From positions 108,173,125-108,237,124 of the forward strand of contig OX465581.1 of assembly GCA_950022655.1 (NCBI GenBank): DNA of 64,000 bases. The letters run 5' to 3'. Shown in pieces: positions 1 through 11,314 of this stretch. Under the pieces are notes generated by a model, which did no database searches, was not told where the DNA came from, and saw only the letters and a program-made list of their open reading frames with translations. Position 1 is the stretch's first letter, and each line of letters starts with the position of its first letter. The position numbers and the translations under genes were made by a program. This stretch comes from Alentia gelatinosa (taxonomy: Eukaryota; Annelida; Polychaeta; Phyllodocida; Polynoidae).

Positions 1-1300
1 TTAATTTTCAGGGCAAATTGTCGGATGTACCTTTAACACTGAAAACCAACTCTGGAATAAGGCATTTTCCCGGGGCTGAGAGCTGGTGTGCTGCAATAGT
101 TTGTTACCCTGCGTTAAACCGTTATTGTCGCCCACTCAATATGCGCATGTGTCTGGACACATTCTCCCATTCAGCTAGCACAGACTATTGGATGTACTAC
201 TATTTTACGCTGTGGGGAGAGGCTGGCAACCAGCGAAGCCGACATTAAAAAACGCTGCAAATTGAGAGGGCACAGCGGAATTTCGCTGGTCCCGAACAGA
301 CCGCACCCGTTACTAGGGTACAAGATTTTGTTTGGCGAGCGACAGCCAATCAAAACAAGAGGAAATCTGTGACAAGAGTTAACATGGGAGAGAGCTCGGA
401 CACGGGTAGTTATTCGTGGTAGCGTACCGGTACATGCCACGTCTTCCGCCACATACTACTATTTTGATGTGATTTTAATGTAAATAAATGAAAATGAATG
501 AAAATAATAGCATTTGACCTGAGAATTACATGTTGTGATGTTTAATTTCAGCAAATTTTTCACTCTCCAATCGTGGACTTCTGCACGCTCATGCATGCGC
601 ACCAGATACTGGTGGGTGATAATAACAGTTTATCACAAGGTAACAAACTAACGCACTACACCGGCAGGAAGTAGCACCATCTGTTTCCCGTCTGAACACA
701 ATAAATAATTATTTAAAGGTCAGAACCCCAAACGGTTTTGTACAAACTAACACCTTAATACCTGTATATTTTCGATATTGCTGAGAATATCCTTTTCCCT
801 TATTGACGTGGATTTTCACGAGTTTCGAGAACACAAACACAATTTGGTAAGAGTCCTATGATAAACCCCCATCAATCACTTTCGCTCACCCTGAACCCAA
901 CACATTTAACACACGTGTAAATTGTCTCCTTACTTAATCGTCCACTTGTGGATAACATATCTATATTTCTAATAACCCTGTAGGGCTGTGATCCAGTACA
1001 GTAGAAAATGTCACGAAAAAAGTATGAAACAGAAATGTCTTCTATGTGACGAATCTTACCATGAACCCCTCAGTCAGTGAAAAGCAGCCTGATATATTAG
1101 AAGCTTTACCTACCTATTCAGATCTCAACAATTTGACTGTAATCTGTAATTATAATATTTGACCTGATTTATTAATCGATCTAATATTCTGAAGTTTGAA
1201 GTGTGTACATTGTAAGTTTCGACGATCATCCAAAATGACATAACCCTGGATTCCAATCATAAACTTGCATTATACGTTGGGTTCCACAGAAAACAAAATA
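1..1300. other. Intergenic stretch, no gene supported
   Basis: Downstream of the C1D gene. An acceptor-like TTTTCAG at 5-11 precedes a 79-codon open frame, but no donor, homology or partner exon supports it. The rest is AT-rich with no repeat or RNA gene that I can recognise. Confidence 0.4.
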
Positions 1301-1304
1301 TGAC

Positions 1305-1331
1305 TTTATTCTACTAAATGTTTACTTTATT
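1305..1331 (-). terminator. Poly(A) signals of the C1D gene
   Basis: Two AATAAA hexamers on the minus strand (1331-1326 and 1310-1305) lie 85-111 nt downstream of the C1D stop codon at 1416-1418. This is the expected place for 3' end formation. Confidence 0.6.
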
Positions 1332-1415
1332 AATAATCATCTCGGTACATATTAATGGTATTTACACATTGTTAATCATGTCTTAGTAGTTCTATATAAT
1401 TTTATAACTAAACAT

Positions 1416-4400
1416 CTATTCTTTGTGGGTTTTCTTTTTTTTCTTTTTCTTCTTTTTTGGTTCTCCTTCTCCACTTCCAGATGTCGGTCTCTTTTGCTGC
1501 GGAGCTTGTTCACCCGAAGCTCTATCTTGTGAAACCTGACTAGTTGTCTCTGTTGACCTTGCTTCCTCTGTTCACAAAGAAAGAAACATCGACATAAATA
1601 TTTTAGATATTCATAACCCTGGGATGTAAATCGAGGTTGAAAAAGGAAAACTGGATGTCTAAACTTCGAAATGAAAAAAATGTCATCTATATATTAAATA
1701 ATGCTGTCGAGTTTGAAAGGTACATCTCTTGAAATAAGTTAAAATTCCATGCTATTTTAAGAAGGCATACAGTACACGATCTACAATACTGATTAGTTTA
1801 TTCCCACTGACCTTGAGCAGCCTTGTTCTGAGCTGCCTGCCAGAGGGCACTGCGCACAAAACGTTTACTGGCATCTTTGTTGATTTTAGGTCTCTTTTCG
1901 TCAGCTATAAGCTTTTCCTGAACCTCCTTGACACGGTCCATATACCGTCGGACGCGATCCTGTCAAGTGAAGAATTACCATCTTATATACAGGATATCTG
2001 GCATAACACGACACTCAGTCACCTATAAATATGCAATGATAATGAAATAATCATGGATACTACTGCAAGGATGTCGAAACGCATATCTAGAAGCGTTCCT
2101 GTTGTATATATCTGATGCGACCCCATTCAATTCCACGAGAAATATTTCATTCACCTACCAATTCTTGTTTGACTCCATGCTCCTTTGGGTTTTCTCCTTT
2201 TGCATTCAGGTACACTGAAACCAGAAAACGCAACTATAACTGCAGTAGAACTTCGCCTAATGGACACCCCATGTAAGCAGTCACCCCACGTTAACGGACG
2301 TTTTTGCTGGGAAAGGAAATTTTCCCCTCTATCAGATGTGTATTTTAACCCTGAGTAAGCAGACAAATACATTTAACCCGTTATAAACGAACACTTCAGA
2401 GGGGCACCTTATCAAATTTGGCTGGGTGTTGTGGGGACAACACTCATAATTATCTTGATTCCTTGTATATCTATTTGATTCCGAAGTTGATGTGACAAAG
2501 ACAATTTGGTTGCTGGCAAATAAATTTTGATTTGATCACTATAATAATGATTTTTCAACAGGGGCGCACTGTAAAATAGTGATCGAGTCTATGCAACGCA
2601 AAACAGTGACGGTCACTAAAACGGCAACTATTTTTCGGTGGTCACTAATAAAGACATCGCTGTCTACAAACCACCTCCCAGGTAACAGCCTGCATAGGCT
2701 CCAAAAGGCGTCAGGTAGGTGTCTGTGGGATGTCCGTGTGGTCATAACAGTGCCTCTAGGCCATAGATAGTACCACCTGTATATATAGGAATTACATATA
2801 TTACAGAGATTCACCATTGACAGACGGAAAACTCTGAGTAAGCGAACACCCCGTGTAAGTGCACACTTTGGCCCCGGGCAGAGGGTATCTGCTTGTGCGG
2901 GGTTCTACCACTGTACTACTAAAAAATGAGGAAAGTTTAGTAATTTAAAATCAATGCTACTAAAGATCTATAAGAGATAATCGTAAGATTTAAGTCATGT
3001 TTTCAATTCATAGCCTCTCATTTGGGGTCTGACAGTATCTGCACAAACGATTTCTTTTTTTAGTAAAGTTATCAAAACTTACTCCAAAACAAGGAATTCA
3101 TCGCATATGCACCCACGATGTCCAGACGCGCTTTATCTAGAGGCGACAACTGCAAGAAAACAAACGTTATCAATAGGCGTATAGAGTCTGATGTAGACGT
3201 GCTGACTGGTAAGGGTAAGAAAGGTGGTCCAATAGAACGTCAACGAATTATGTCAGTCCATGTGACTTGATATGTGAAATAAATGATACTAAAGCCACTC
3301 AAAAAATTGTTTCTCATCACCAAGCCATGAAAAATATGACGAGGGCGCTTTTTTTTTTTTTTTTTTTGCTGGACCAAAGATAGCTTTTGAAATGTCAGAA
3401 AATGGGCCTCAGAATACTTATTTAGGTCCTATCTTGCACTATCACTCTAAACTCCTAATATCTCACTCATACCACGCTTGAATATATCTGGAAAACCCAA
3501 GAAATTGAGAGATGCCTCTAATGAATTTAAAAAAAAAAAAAAGGATTTCGGGTATGCAGATTACAGATGTTTCCTGTCGACATAAATCGACTTACGGCAG
3601 TCCCGACCAGATACAACTTTTATGTTTTTTTATTGGTTTTTCTCCGCTCAGCCCCAAATATTCCGTTGAGTTAAGATTGCCGGGCCTGACGACTTAAGGC
3701 AGATTACGGCAGTTTTGAATTACGACAGTTGCCGACGACATCTGTTGGGGTCTCACAGAGATGCCAACATTTTTATATATCTATATACATATGATTTAAA
3801 GTACTTGTGTTCCTTCCCATAATTCACTATTTTAAAAAAAAGTGAATAGGTTTCATTTAGAAAAAAGAAAAAATGAGAAAACATTCATCCAACTTTTCTG
3901 TTCACAACCGTTTACAGTTGTTCACCTTCTCTGGTGGTTAGCATGTATCTTATTCAATGTATTCTCTGCCTGTGACTGTTGGAGGTTCAATGAATATCCT
4001 GACGCCCTATGACCCCATAGGCCTAATGCTATCCGTAATCCAAGTCAACTTACGATTCACAATCCCGACAACGGGACCGCCGGGGTGATGGTGTAAACCT
4101 AACATTAGACTTGTGTCTAAGTGTCCTTCTGATAAAACTTTTTCCCTGTTAAAGTTATCTTGACCCATTGGTGGAGTGTATCTCCTAGAAGGATTTTTTG
4201 TGGAAATGTTTTCCAGTAGAAATTCATTTTGATGTGGCATCAGTGGTCCTATCCATATTTGCTATCCATAGTATTCATTCCCATGGGGGGCTAACTTTCA
4301 GTCTATGGATCCAGTTATACTAAAAAAAAATGTCTGCTGGAAAAGGGGTCGAGACAACTCTAACAGGAAAGAATTTTTATCACTTTTTTATTTGTTCATC

Positions 4401-5358
4401 TATATACATGTATACGCTAAACGTATGTAACATATATACGACCAGCCATTATGCTGGCATATACAAGGAGAAACTTGGTTGTATGCGCTGTATGTGATGG
4501 TGCACAATTTAGGCGTATACATATATAAACATATTGATATACATTGTATATGTGTTTATGCAGTGGCGTATAGATAAAATATAAATGCATTTTTCACACA
4601 GTGCAGATAATACCATATTGAGTGCATCCCTGATATCAGGAACTTTAATTTGATACCAAATACACATACCTTTCATAATTTCTATCAAGATCCATCTTTA
4701 AAAAAAACAAAAAAACCTTCTAAATACGTTTTTGTTGACGCGCGCAGTGATGAGAAACAAGGTGTGTTTTTTTTAGTGGCCTAATAGGAGAAGTTGACCA
4801 CAAACCACTCATCAGATCGAAGTTCTTGTTCGGGCAACTTTTAATAAATACCTTGTCGGTACAAGAATAATTTAACTAGATCTAGTCACACTCATAATTA
4901 ATAGTCATATGGCAGCGACGAAGTTTCTAGCGTACAAAATAGTAGCCACTGTAAGTAGCCGAGAGATGAGGGTTGAATATAGTACCTACAAATAATATCG
5001 CTGAATCAACTGAACAGTAGTCCTTGTTCTTCCAAAACATTAGACTAAACTTTATGCCCTTAAGTAAAATACTCCCCCCCCCCCCCCCCCCAACACTTCT
5101 CCCATTTAGTCAGAGGCACTCAGGCGCGATCGGAGTGGTTATACCACTGGCTCCTACTTGCACATAATATCGCTCACAGGGCTCCTCTCTGGTCTGGCAA
5201 ACCAGGGGTTATTTTAGATTCCTTACCTTTTCATGGATTTGTGATAGCGGCAAATCATGTAGAATCTGAAGGACTGAATCCACCTTTGATAGAGACTCAT
5301 CGAAACCTGTTAATCTTTCGCTGAGTTCCGTGGGAAAGTTATCGTCTTCACTCGCCAT
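1416..5358 (-). CDS. C1D: C1D nuclear exosome cofactor (Rrp47/Lrp1 family), complete, five exons
   Basis: Spliced CDS, complement of 1416-1567, 1812-1959, 2159-2214, 3083-3149 and 5227-5358 (555 nt, 184 aa). All introns are GT-AG, with donors GTAAGG, GTAAGT, GTAGGT and GTCAGT, and the phases 0/1/0/1 fit throughout. The start is the ATG at 5358, giving MASEDDNFP..., which aligns with the N-terminus of animal C1D. Exon 2 encodes LSPLDKARLDIVGAYAMNS, exon 3 the NPKEHGVKQEL motif, and exon 4 RYMDRVKEV...KDASKRFVRSALW. Together these cover the Sas10/Utp3/C1D domain. Exon 5 encodes a polar tail ending in an uninterrupted run of eight lysines. Human C1D is 141 aa; the extra length here is in the tail. 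Family knowledge: C1D binds EXOSC10/Rrp6 with MTR4 and MPP6 in the nucleus, acts in rRNA and snoRNA 3' processing, and binds nucleic acid through a basic C-terminus. Intron 1 (3150-5226) holds only AT-rich DNA, a T run near 3351 and an 18-nt C run at 5074-5091. Confidence 0.95.
2243..2913. mobile_element. pogo/Tigger-like non-autonomous element in C1D intron 2
   Basis: The left end begins CAGTAGAACTTCGCC and the right end, reverse-complemented, begins CAGTGGTAGAACCCCGC. Both have subterminal motifs typical of Tigger/pogo ends (GGACACCCC, GTAAGCAGTCACCCC, TTTTTGCTGGG). The right flank is TA at 2914-2915; the left TA appears mutated to TG. No transposase frame survives. The element ends 27 bp from the AG of the exon 3 acceptor. 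Confidence 0.6.
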
Positions 5359-5800
5359 GCTGTTTGTTGGGTGCTGGTAAACGGCATACAACGTTAGCCG
5401 ATAGGGTACCTGCCGCATGGCACACTGCACCGCTAGAGCAACCTTCAGAAACAGGTTTTGCGGGACCATAAACCGGAGCGGCGCAGTGTGGCCGGATGGT
5501 AATTCTATTTTCCCACCGCAGATGGCGTTGCTACTGCGATATTACTCTGGTTCCCGAGGTATCCGCTAGGGGGCTCGGCGGAGATATTTGCAGAGATGGC
5601 AAGTACACTGAGTCAGTGAGTGCAAGTAGGTTACAGAAAATGACCCATGGACTGAATATAAGCCAAACCTTTTGGTTGTTATCAATATGTAATTCCATGC
5701 TCATTCACCAATGATGAACATACCTTTTGGTCCTACTTTCAGAAGGAGCCTGCTAGGCTATCATTGTCTTAAGTTAATTGATGGTGTTTTATGTCATTAC
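5359..5800. promoter_or_regulatory. 5' flank and presumed promoter of C1D
   Basis: This stretch lies directly upstream of the C1D start and is richer in CpG than its surroundings, especially 5440-5590. No TATA box is evident. On the plus strand an acceptor-like CCACCGCAG at about 5513-5521 precedes an ATG that runs only 17 codons, so I do not call a divergent gene. Confidence 0.3.
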
Positions 5801-5937
5801 TAGCGACTTCGTCGCGTCGTATTTGAAATAGGGTGAGGGCTTAGTGGCGCCCCCTACTATTAATACCGGAAACTACCAAAATAGTTCCCAAGCATCATTT
5901 CACGTGACACCGATTTTACCGACTACCAGCGCAATTT

Positions 5938-6042
5938 GGCCCTTCAGTCTCCCACCCTAGATTGGGTTCACTCTGCCCCTATGTGCGGGAGATTCTCCAA
6001 GCGGATTCGACGGAATTCTACCGTTTTAAATATAGTAGGTAA
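5938..6042 (+). repeat. Dispersed repeat, copy 1
   Basis: 105 bp, highly similar to 6404-6508. Shared blocks are TATGTGCGGGAG, GATTCGACGGAATTCTACCG and TTTTAAATATAGTAGGTAA. The motif ACTAGCGACTTCGTCG occurs just after it (6042-6057) and about 240 bp before it (near 5802), so it may be the middle of a short interspersed unit. Confidence 0.6.
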
Positions 6043-6097
6043 CTAGCGACTTCGTCGAGTCTGAGTTAAAGGGAAAAATATTGAAAAACGATACACC

Positions 6098-6170
6098 GGA
6101 CCGCCGACAGCGGGAATCGAACTCCCGTCACTCGCATTCCCAAGCAAGTGGGCCAAATTCTTAGGCTGGT
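6098..6170 (-). repeat. tRNA-related fragment, probably from a SINE
   Basis: Read on the minus strand this gives a T arm (GGGAG TTCGATT CCCGC) containing a Pol III B-box-like sequence. It is preceded by an anticodon-like stem ACTTGC/GCGAGT with an 8-nt loop. No convincing D arm, A box or acceptor stem can be paired, so it is a tRNA-derived relic and not a gene. Confidence 0.35.
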
Positions 6171-6403
6171 GGTGGGTGGGGGGAATCAGCGGAGTTTTAA
6201 TAGGGCTATCAGTGTGTGTACAGACAACCAGCGCAATAGTCTCACAGACAATCTCATGCCAATGAGATTGGAAAAGTACAGTTCTAAATTATGTTTTCAG
6301 TACAGCTAGCAACAAATCTTAAGGATAGAAGTACATCTGTGTAAAGAAACACAAAAAAATTAGCAGGATTCAGCTAAGTACTGCACGAGAATCTCACTCT
6401 CGT

Positions 6404-6508
6404 GGCCCTTCAATCTCCAGCCCTAGCTCTGGTTCACTATGTCTCTATGTGCGGGAGCAACTTCAAGCAGATTCGACGGAATTCTACCGTTTTAAATATA
6501 GTAGGTAA
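6404..6508 (+). repeat. Dispersed repeat, copy 2
   Basis: Second copy of the 5938-6042 unit, in the same orientation and of the same length. The 3' half is nearly identical and the 5' half is diverged. Confidence 0.6.
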
Positions 6509-7300
6509 TAACAACCAGGCTCATATCATGCAGGATCAGCTATATGAGATGAGGATGACAGACAAGTGAAAAACACAGTGGCATGACAGCCTTGTACCCT
6601 AGATCTCACTATCAACAGAACAGCACAACATGAACTTGTCTTAAATATTGTATGCCTGTGTGAAATAGGCATAGATCAATTGCCATTATAACTATTAACG
6701 TTCATTTTCGATAAATTTTCCATTATTCTTTTCTACATAGAATGAGCTAACAATGTCTATCAAGAAGGTTTAACCTTTCAAAACACAAGAAATATCATTT
6801 TATAAGTTTTCCATCATTTGCGTGGTTGCGATTAGAGTCGTACATGTAGAATTTCCAGATTTATGGAAATTTTGGCAGAAAATCCAAGATGGCCACACCC
6901 CACATGTTGGTATATGGTAAAAACCGTAATAAATCAATCATTCCATACCTTTAGGTTCCCCTTGCACACATTTGAGCTGATTTATATAGGTTTCTTTTTG
7001 GTAATAACCATTCTGAAAGCGTCATAGTGCTCTGTGATGGTCAATTTTCATAATGGCCGCCACCCGGCTCCTGGGACTTATCTGAAATGCCCACGCATCT
7101 AAAAATTTTCCTTAGGGGGTCCCCTAACCATGCATGTACCAAACTCATGCTTGTTTCATTAAATGCACAATCATATGCTATATCTGCCCCACTATTGCTA
7201 GATCAGGCTAGGTTTGAATAATCGTCTGCCTATTTGTCGCGATGTGCCTTGAGGTGTTGGATGCTGGTTCCCCGGTCATCTGCTAGTGGCCTCGGCGGCC
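6509..7300. other. Non-coding, nothing recognised
   Basis: No exon, repeat pair or RNA structure that I can support. Ends in a GC-richer patch. Confidence 0.4.
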
Positions 7301-7308
7301 AGTAGCCA

Positions 7309-7900
7309 GTGGTGTACACAGGCGGAACCCAGCCTAGAAGTGTCGTGGTGGTGGAGCACCAAAACATACACACGACACCGCACGGCTACGTTTTGCAACA
7401 ACAGAGGTACGACACATCGCGAAACTGTAAAGGGAGCCAGCGTCCACCAACCACGACAAGGCTAGGATTATGGGTTCCTGACAAGGTCCACGATCGGCCT
7501 ACGTTTAGAGGCCTCTGGTCGTGGTTGGTGGACCCCAGTTCGGACTTCCCAACAAGAGTCTACAACAAGGCCACGACAAGGCCATGATTGGAAGCTTGTC
7601 AGGAGCCTTCCGACAAGTCTATGACAACATCAAGCATGTTTGATTTTTCCCACAACTGGACCCTTGTCATGGAGTGTCATGGCATGTCAGGAGCATGTCA
7701 CAGAGGTCTACGATAGGAACTTTTATTGGAGCGTGCACTTCCCAACATGCCACGACAACGCTGTCGTAAAGCCCCCCTTCTTACGACAAGGCTGCGACAA
7801 GCGCCGGTTGGAACTTTCTTGTTGGCACTTGTCATAGCCTTGTCGTGGTTTGTGGTTGCCACCCTTATTATGTAACAAGACACACCAAGACATACCACGG
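7309..7900. repeat. Region of repeated and inverted CGACAAGG motifs
   Basis: CACGACAAGG-type motifs recur near 7453, 7572, 7786 and 7795 and occur inverted (CCTTGTCGTGG) near 7841. A perfect 16-bp inverted repeat, GTCCACCAACCACGAC at 7442-7457 and its complement at 7518-7533, would form a hairpin with a 60-nt loop. The layout suggests a decayed foldback element or a diverged tandem array. The short ORFs over it have no coding support. Confidence 0.5.
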
Positions 7901-7931
7901 CAAATCCATCATGTTGGTGGAATCAGCCCTT

Positions 7932-8032
7932 TAGTGTTTATCACACTCTGGTCAGGTCTGCTTCTCACTAGGCTCGGCTAACGCCTCGCACAGTAATTTG
8001 TGACCTGCCCATCTTCCGATAAACACTAATAC
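7932..8032. mobile_element. Short foldback element
   Basis: TTTAGTGTTTATC...GGTCAGGTC on the left is mirrored by GACCTGCC...GATAAACACTAA on the right, giving a roughly 100-bp hairpin. No internal frame. Confidence 0.4.
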
Positions 8033-8058
8033 TACTAACTCGAGTTCAGTTTTGTATT

Positions 8059-8185
8059 TATCCTACCCCATCTCCAATAATTCATTTGTTACCAGCGTGC
8101 AATAAATAACACTTTACTGCACGCTCGCCAGAATCCAGTCGACCAATGTTAAGCCCAAGGAGTTTTTTTTATTAGGGGTAGGATA
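8059..8185 (+). mobile_element. MITE family A, copy 1
   Basis: A 127-bp element with perfect 11-bp terminal inverted repeats TATCCTACCCC / GGGGTAGGATA, flanked by ATT on both sides (possible 3-bp target duplication). An internal inverted repeat GCGTGCA...TGCACGC is present. It shares its right third (ATGTTAAGCC...TTAGGGGTAGGATA) with the reverse complement of 46691-46820, which defines a family. Confidence 0.8.
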
Positions 8186-10251
8186 ATTTCACGTCACGTT
8201 ATAGAGGCCCTGCTGGGGGCATATTTCAGCAGTTTGAATCTGTTTGGTCATGCTTTTGATGGCCCAAAAATAGAGTCAGCAGCAGAATCAAGGGTAAAAA
8301 CTGGAATTCAGAACCCAGGCTACCGTACCCGATACTGGGGTATGTTGAACAGTTTTATTTATGGTACCGGTATGCTGTATTTGCACCATCATCTTTTGCT
8401 TGTATTTTATGATTTTATTTTGCTATAAAATTGATGCTAATTAGGCCACCATGCAATCTCCATACTCTATTTTACAGTCTGAGTTAAATAAATTGAGTTT
8501 AATTTTTTTTTAATTGAATAGGTTACGAACGATTATTCAGCTGGAAGATAAGTTGTCTCAAACAATCTGCGATATCACGGGGGGTCTTGGGAATATTGTG
8601 CTGATTGTTGGCAGCCTTTACGCCAAGCACATTGAAGCAGGCTGACTAGATGAATGAGCTCTAACTTGAGCTTTATTTTGTGTTTTCATTAGGGGAGAAC
8701 CAACCTTTTTGTCCGATTCATGTTGCCTCACTATGAATAATCAATACTAAGTAGCTTTACTAGTCTTGGGGGTCAAGTAGTATTACTGTGGGGAAATTGA
8801 TGTCTGTAGTGGTCTTTTGTCCTGGAAATACGTCCCGATGCCACAGGCTCCTTATTGGAACCAAGTTGGTCTAACGTCACCCTCTACATATGCAGATCTA
8901 TTCAAACCAGCTGGGTGAGTATTTGATTTTGTATACATATAAATTCCCATGTGGTCAAAAGATCGCAAATAGCAGATGGTTAAGTTTTATTTGTTTTTCA
9001 TTGAGAGAAATGTGTTCAGACATACTCACCGGGATAACAAACCGCCACGAAATTATTCTCCATGTAACATTTGCAAATGAAATACGGTACACAGAACGAC
9101 AGTTTTTCATACGATGTTTTGATTACAGAATACTTGCGTGTTTAATCATATTGTATCGAGGCATTTGGTATCACGGTTTCTCTCCCATCTTTCTAGGGGA
9201 ATATTACTAGGGAAACCCTGATATGAGTCCAAAGTACGTAGGCTAGTAGTAGTAGACAGGGATACCTCCTGTGTAATGTACAATATAAAACTCAGCAGGA
9301 CATCGTCCGTTCAAAGCCAAATCAGTTCGAGTTGTGGGATGTCCATTTAGCGGGGTATGATAAACAAGAAAAATATTCCCTGGTGAGGAAAGTGGTCGTA
9401 GTTACGTGTTGGCCCTCTTAATGCGATGCATTGCTTCCCAGAAAGCGTAAGATAATATGGTTTGTATCTCGATTTATATCGTAGTTTATTTCACATTCCG
9501 TGGACTTGATTCTTTTTTTTTGTCATTAGAATTGTTTCTTTACAAAAGCCTATGAGTGATCAATTTTATTTCAGGAATAAGGTAAATAAAATGATACAGA
9601 CATATGATGTACTCTTTTCATATACAAATCTTTATCCTAATAGATATATTTGCATGTTAGGAAATGAATTGCTTTTCATGTAAATAGTCATTTTGCATAT
9701 ATCGAGTAAACCTCCATAATTGTTCTCCACAACTCCCACGCCCCCTTGCTGCACTAACGGGAACTACGCGTGAAGCCAGCAATCTCGGTGACTTGTACAC
9801 TGGCCACCCGAGCTACACTACGTTAGCTCTGGTCACGTTAAATTGAAAGGGGTCTTGTCCTGGCATGGTAGCGGGTATCTCATGCCATTGCATTGCATAA
9901 CGCCTCCATTTATTACACTCTCCTAGCAGAGATTCTGTGCTTTGCTTCTGCAAAAGATTTGATTGGAGAGTGCCACCTTGTTTACAGCTGCTGTTATTTG
10001 GTGCCCTGCCACTTCCCCTTGACCCTGCCATGACCCACATTCTTACCCTGGAAGTCACTTTTCTATGTTCTCATCTTCTTTTAAGTGTATTTTTTAATAA
10101 AATGGCCACAGAGATAAGGTTCTTTATCTATTTATTAGCATGTTAATGTTTCTTTGTAAGTATCTGGGATCTCAGAATCCATGTAGAGCAAAATTCTTTG
10201 GTCTGAGAGTGAGAATCGATGGACATGTCCATGGGTTAACGTTACCAACCT
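8186..10251. other. Non-coding, no gene supported
   Basis: Contains short frames up to 106 codons with no homology. A minus-strand ATG at 9063 is followed after 34 nt by a consensus GTGAGT donor, which alone is too little to call a gene. A segment near 9909-9925 (ACACTCTCCTAGCA) recurs near 63650, which hints at an old dispersed repeat. Confidence 0.35.
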
Positions 10252-11314
10252 CTTAGAGGCCTATTCCATCAAAAAGGCCCTCAGCAGGCGGGTTTTTGCC
10301 CTCCAGCCGGCGTTTGCCGCCGGGGCCGGCCGGCTGGCCGCCCCTAAACCCCTAAATTCTAGGAGCTATTCCACCAAAGCCCCACAAGGCGACCAACAGG
10401 CGTACACAAGGCGCCCTGCGAGCGCCCATAGAGCCGGCCGGACCCGGCGCGGCGTTACACCCGGGTGGGTTTGCTATTGCCGTCTGGTGGACGTTGGCCG
10501 CACTAACGCGCAAACCCGCGGTTCTCTATCGATCCGATAGGCGGCGCGGCGTGCGGCGATACACTACGACGCTCTGAACCCGCGAAAGTCGCGTATCGAG
10601 CGCAGCAGTGTGTCAGCGTGTCGGGAATTGTACGGGAACGGTCAGAAAACGTCAAATAACCGCGGATTTACAGGTTAAATCGAACCATGAAGGTAAATAA
10701 AGATAAGGATTGATGTTATGAATGTGTATGGCACGCTATGGTGCTAGAATTCTGCCGAAAGTGTCGGAATTTTCGTTGTCCGATTGCGGCTTCGGGTATC
10801 GCTGGTGTCGGCCGCGCAGTGTTGTCGGCTTTCCCTCGCCGCGGGTCCCGGCAGAGCCCGCGGGCATGCTTCTTTCGGCGTAGCTCTTGACACGCCGGCC
10901 GGCCTGCCTGGAGCTTAAAATCAAATGAATCGGTTTTCCCCTGCCAGGGCTTTGCGGGGGAGGTTGCGCTCATAAAGCCCGGCCACCCGGCCGGCCTCCT
11001 CTGTCGTTATCACTATATTTTGGTGGAACACCTCCAAAATGGGCTATGGCCCCGGTATTGGCCCCAGCCGGCAGCCGGCGACCACCAACAGGTCAGCCGA
11101 TACTGTCTGGCGTCGGGGTTTTGGAGGCACGGGGAGAGGCCGGCGGCCGGCAGGGGCCGGCCGTGAGGGGCCTAGAGCTGTCATGAGGTGTTCCACCAAG
11201 CACATTATTGCCACCGGCGGGAGCTTTGGGCCGGCTATTGCCGCCGGACACCAATAGGCGACCACAAGGCGCCCGGCCGGGCCCTGCGATGCGTTGGTGG
11301 AATAGGCCTCTAAG
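10252..11314. mobile_element. TIR element family D, GC-rich copy
   Basis: Terminal inverted repeats CTTAGAGGCCTATTCCA at the left end and TGGAATAGGCCTCTAAG at the right end bound about 1.06 kb that is far more GC- and CpG-rich than its flanks. The internal motif TTCCACCAA recurs near 10369, 11190 and, inverted, near 11021 and 11293, so the body looks built from repeated sub-ends. Part of it (10300-10630) is related to 32340-32710. Frames of up to 146 codons are by-products of high GC; no transposase is recognisable. Confidence 0.65.

Noticed and set aside
1..248. Acceptor TTTTCAG followed by a 79-codon frame at the window start
   Set aside because: No homology, cut by the window edge, and the frame contains nothing domain-like.
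4007..4240. 77-codon minus-strand frame inside C1D intron 1
   Set aside because: No acceptor or donor in phase; C1D exons join without it.
6098..6170. Possible tRNA gene
   Set aside because: Only the T arm and an 8-nt anticodon loop can be drawn; no D arm or acceptor stem.
9030..9063. Minus-strand ATG (MENNFVAVCYP) followed by a GTGAGT donor
   Set aside because: Looks like a first exon but is only 34 nt with no promoter signal or partner exon; kept only as a note.
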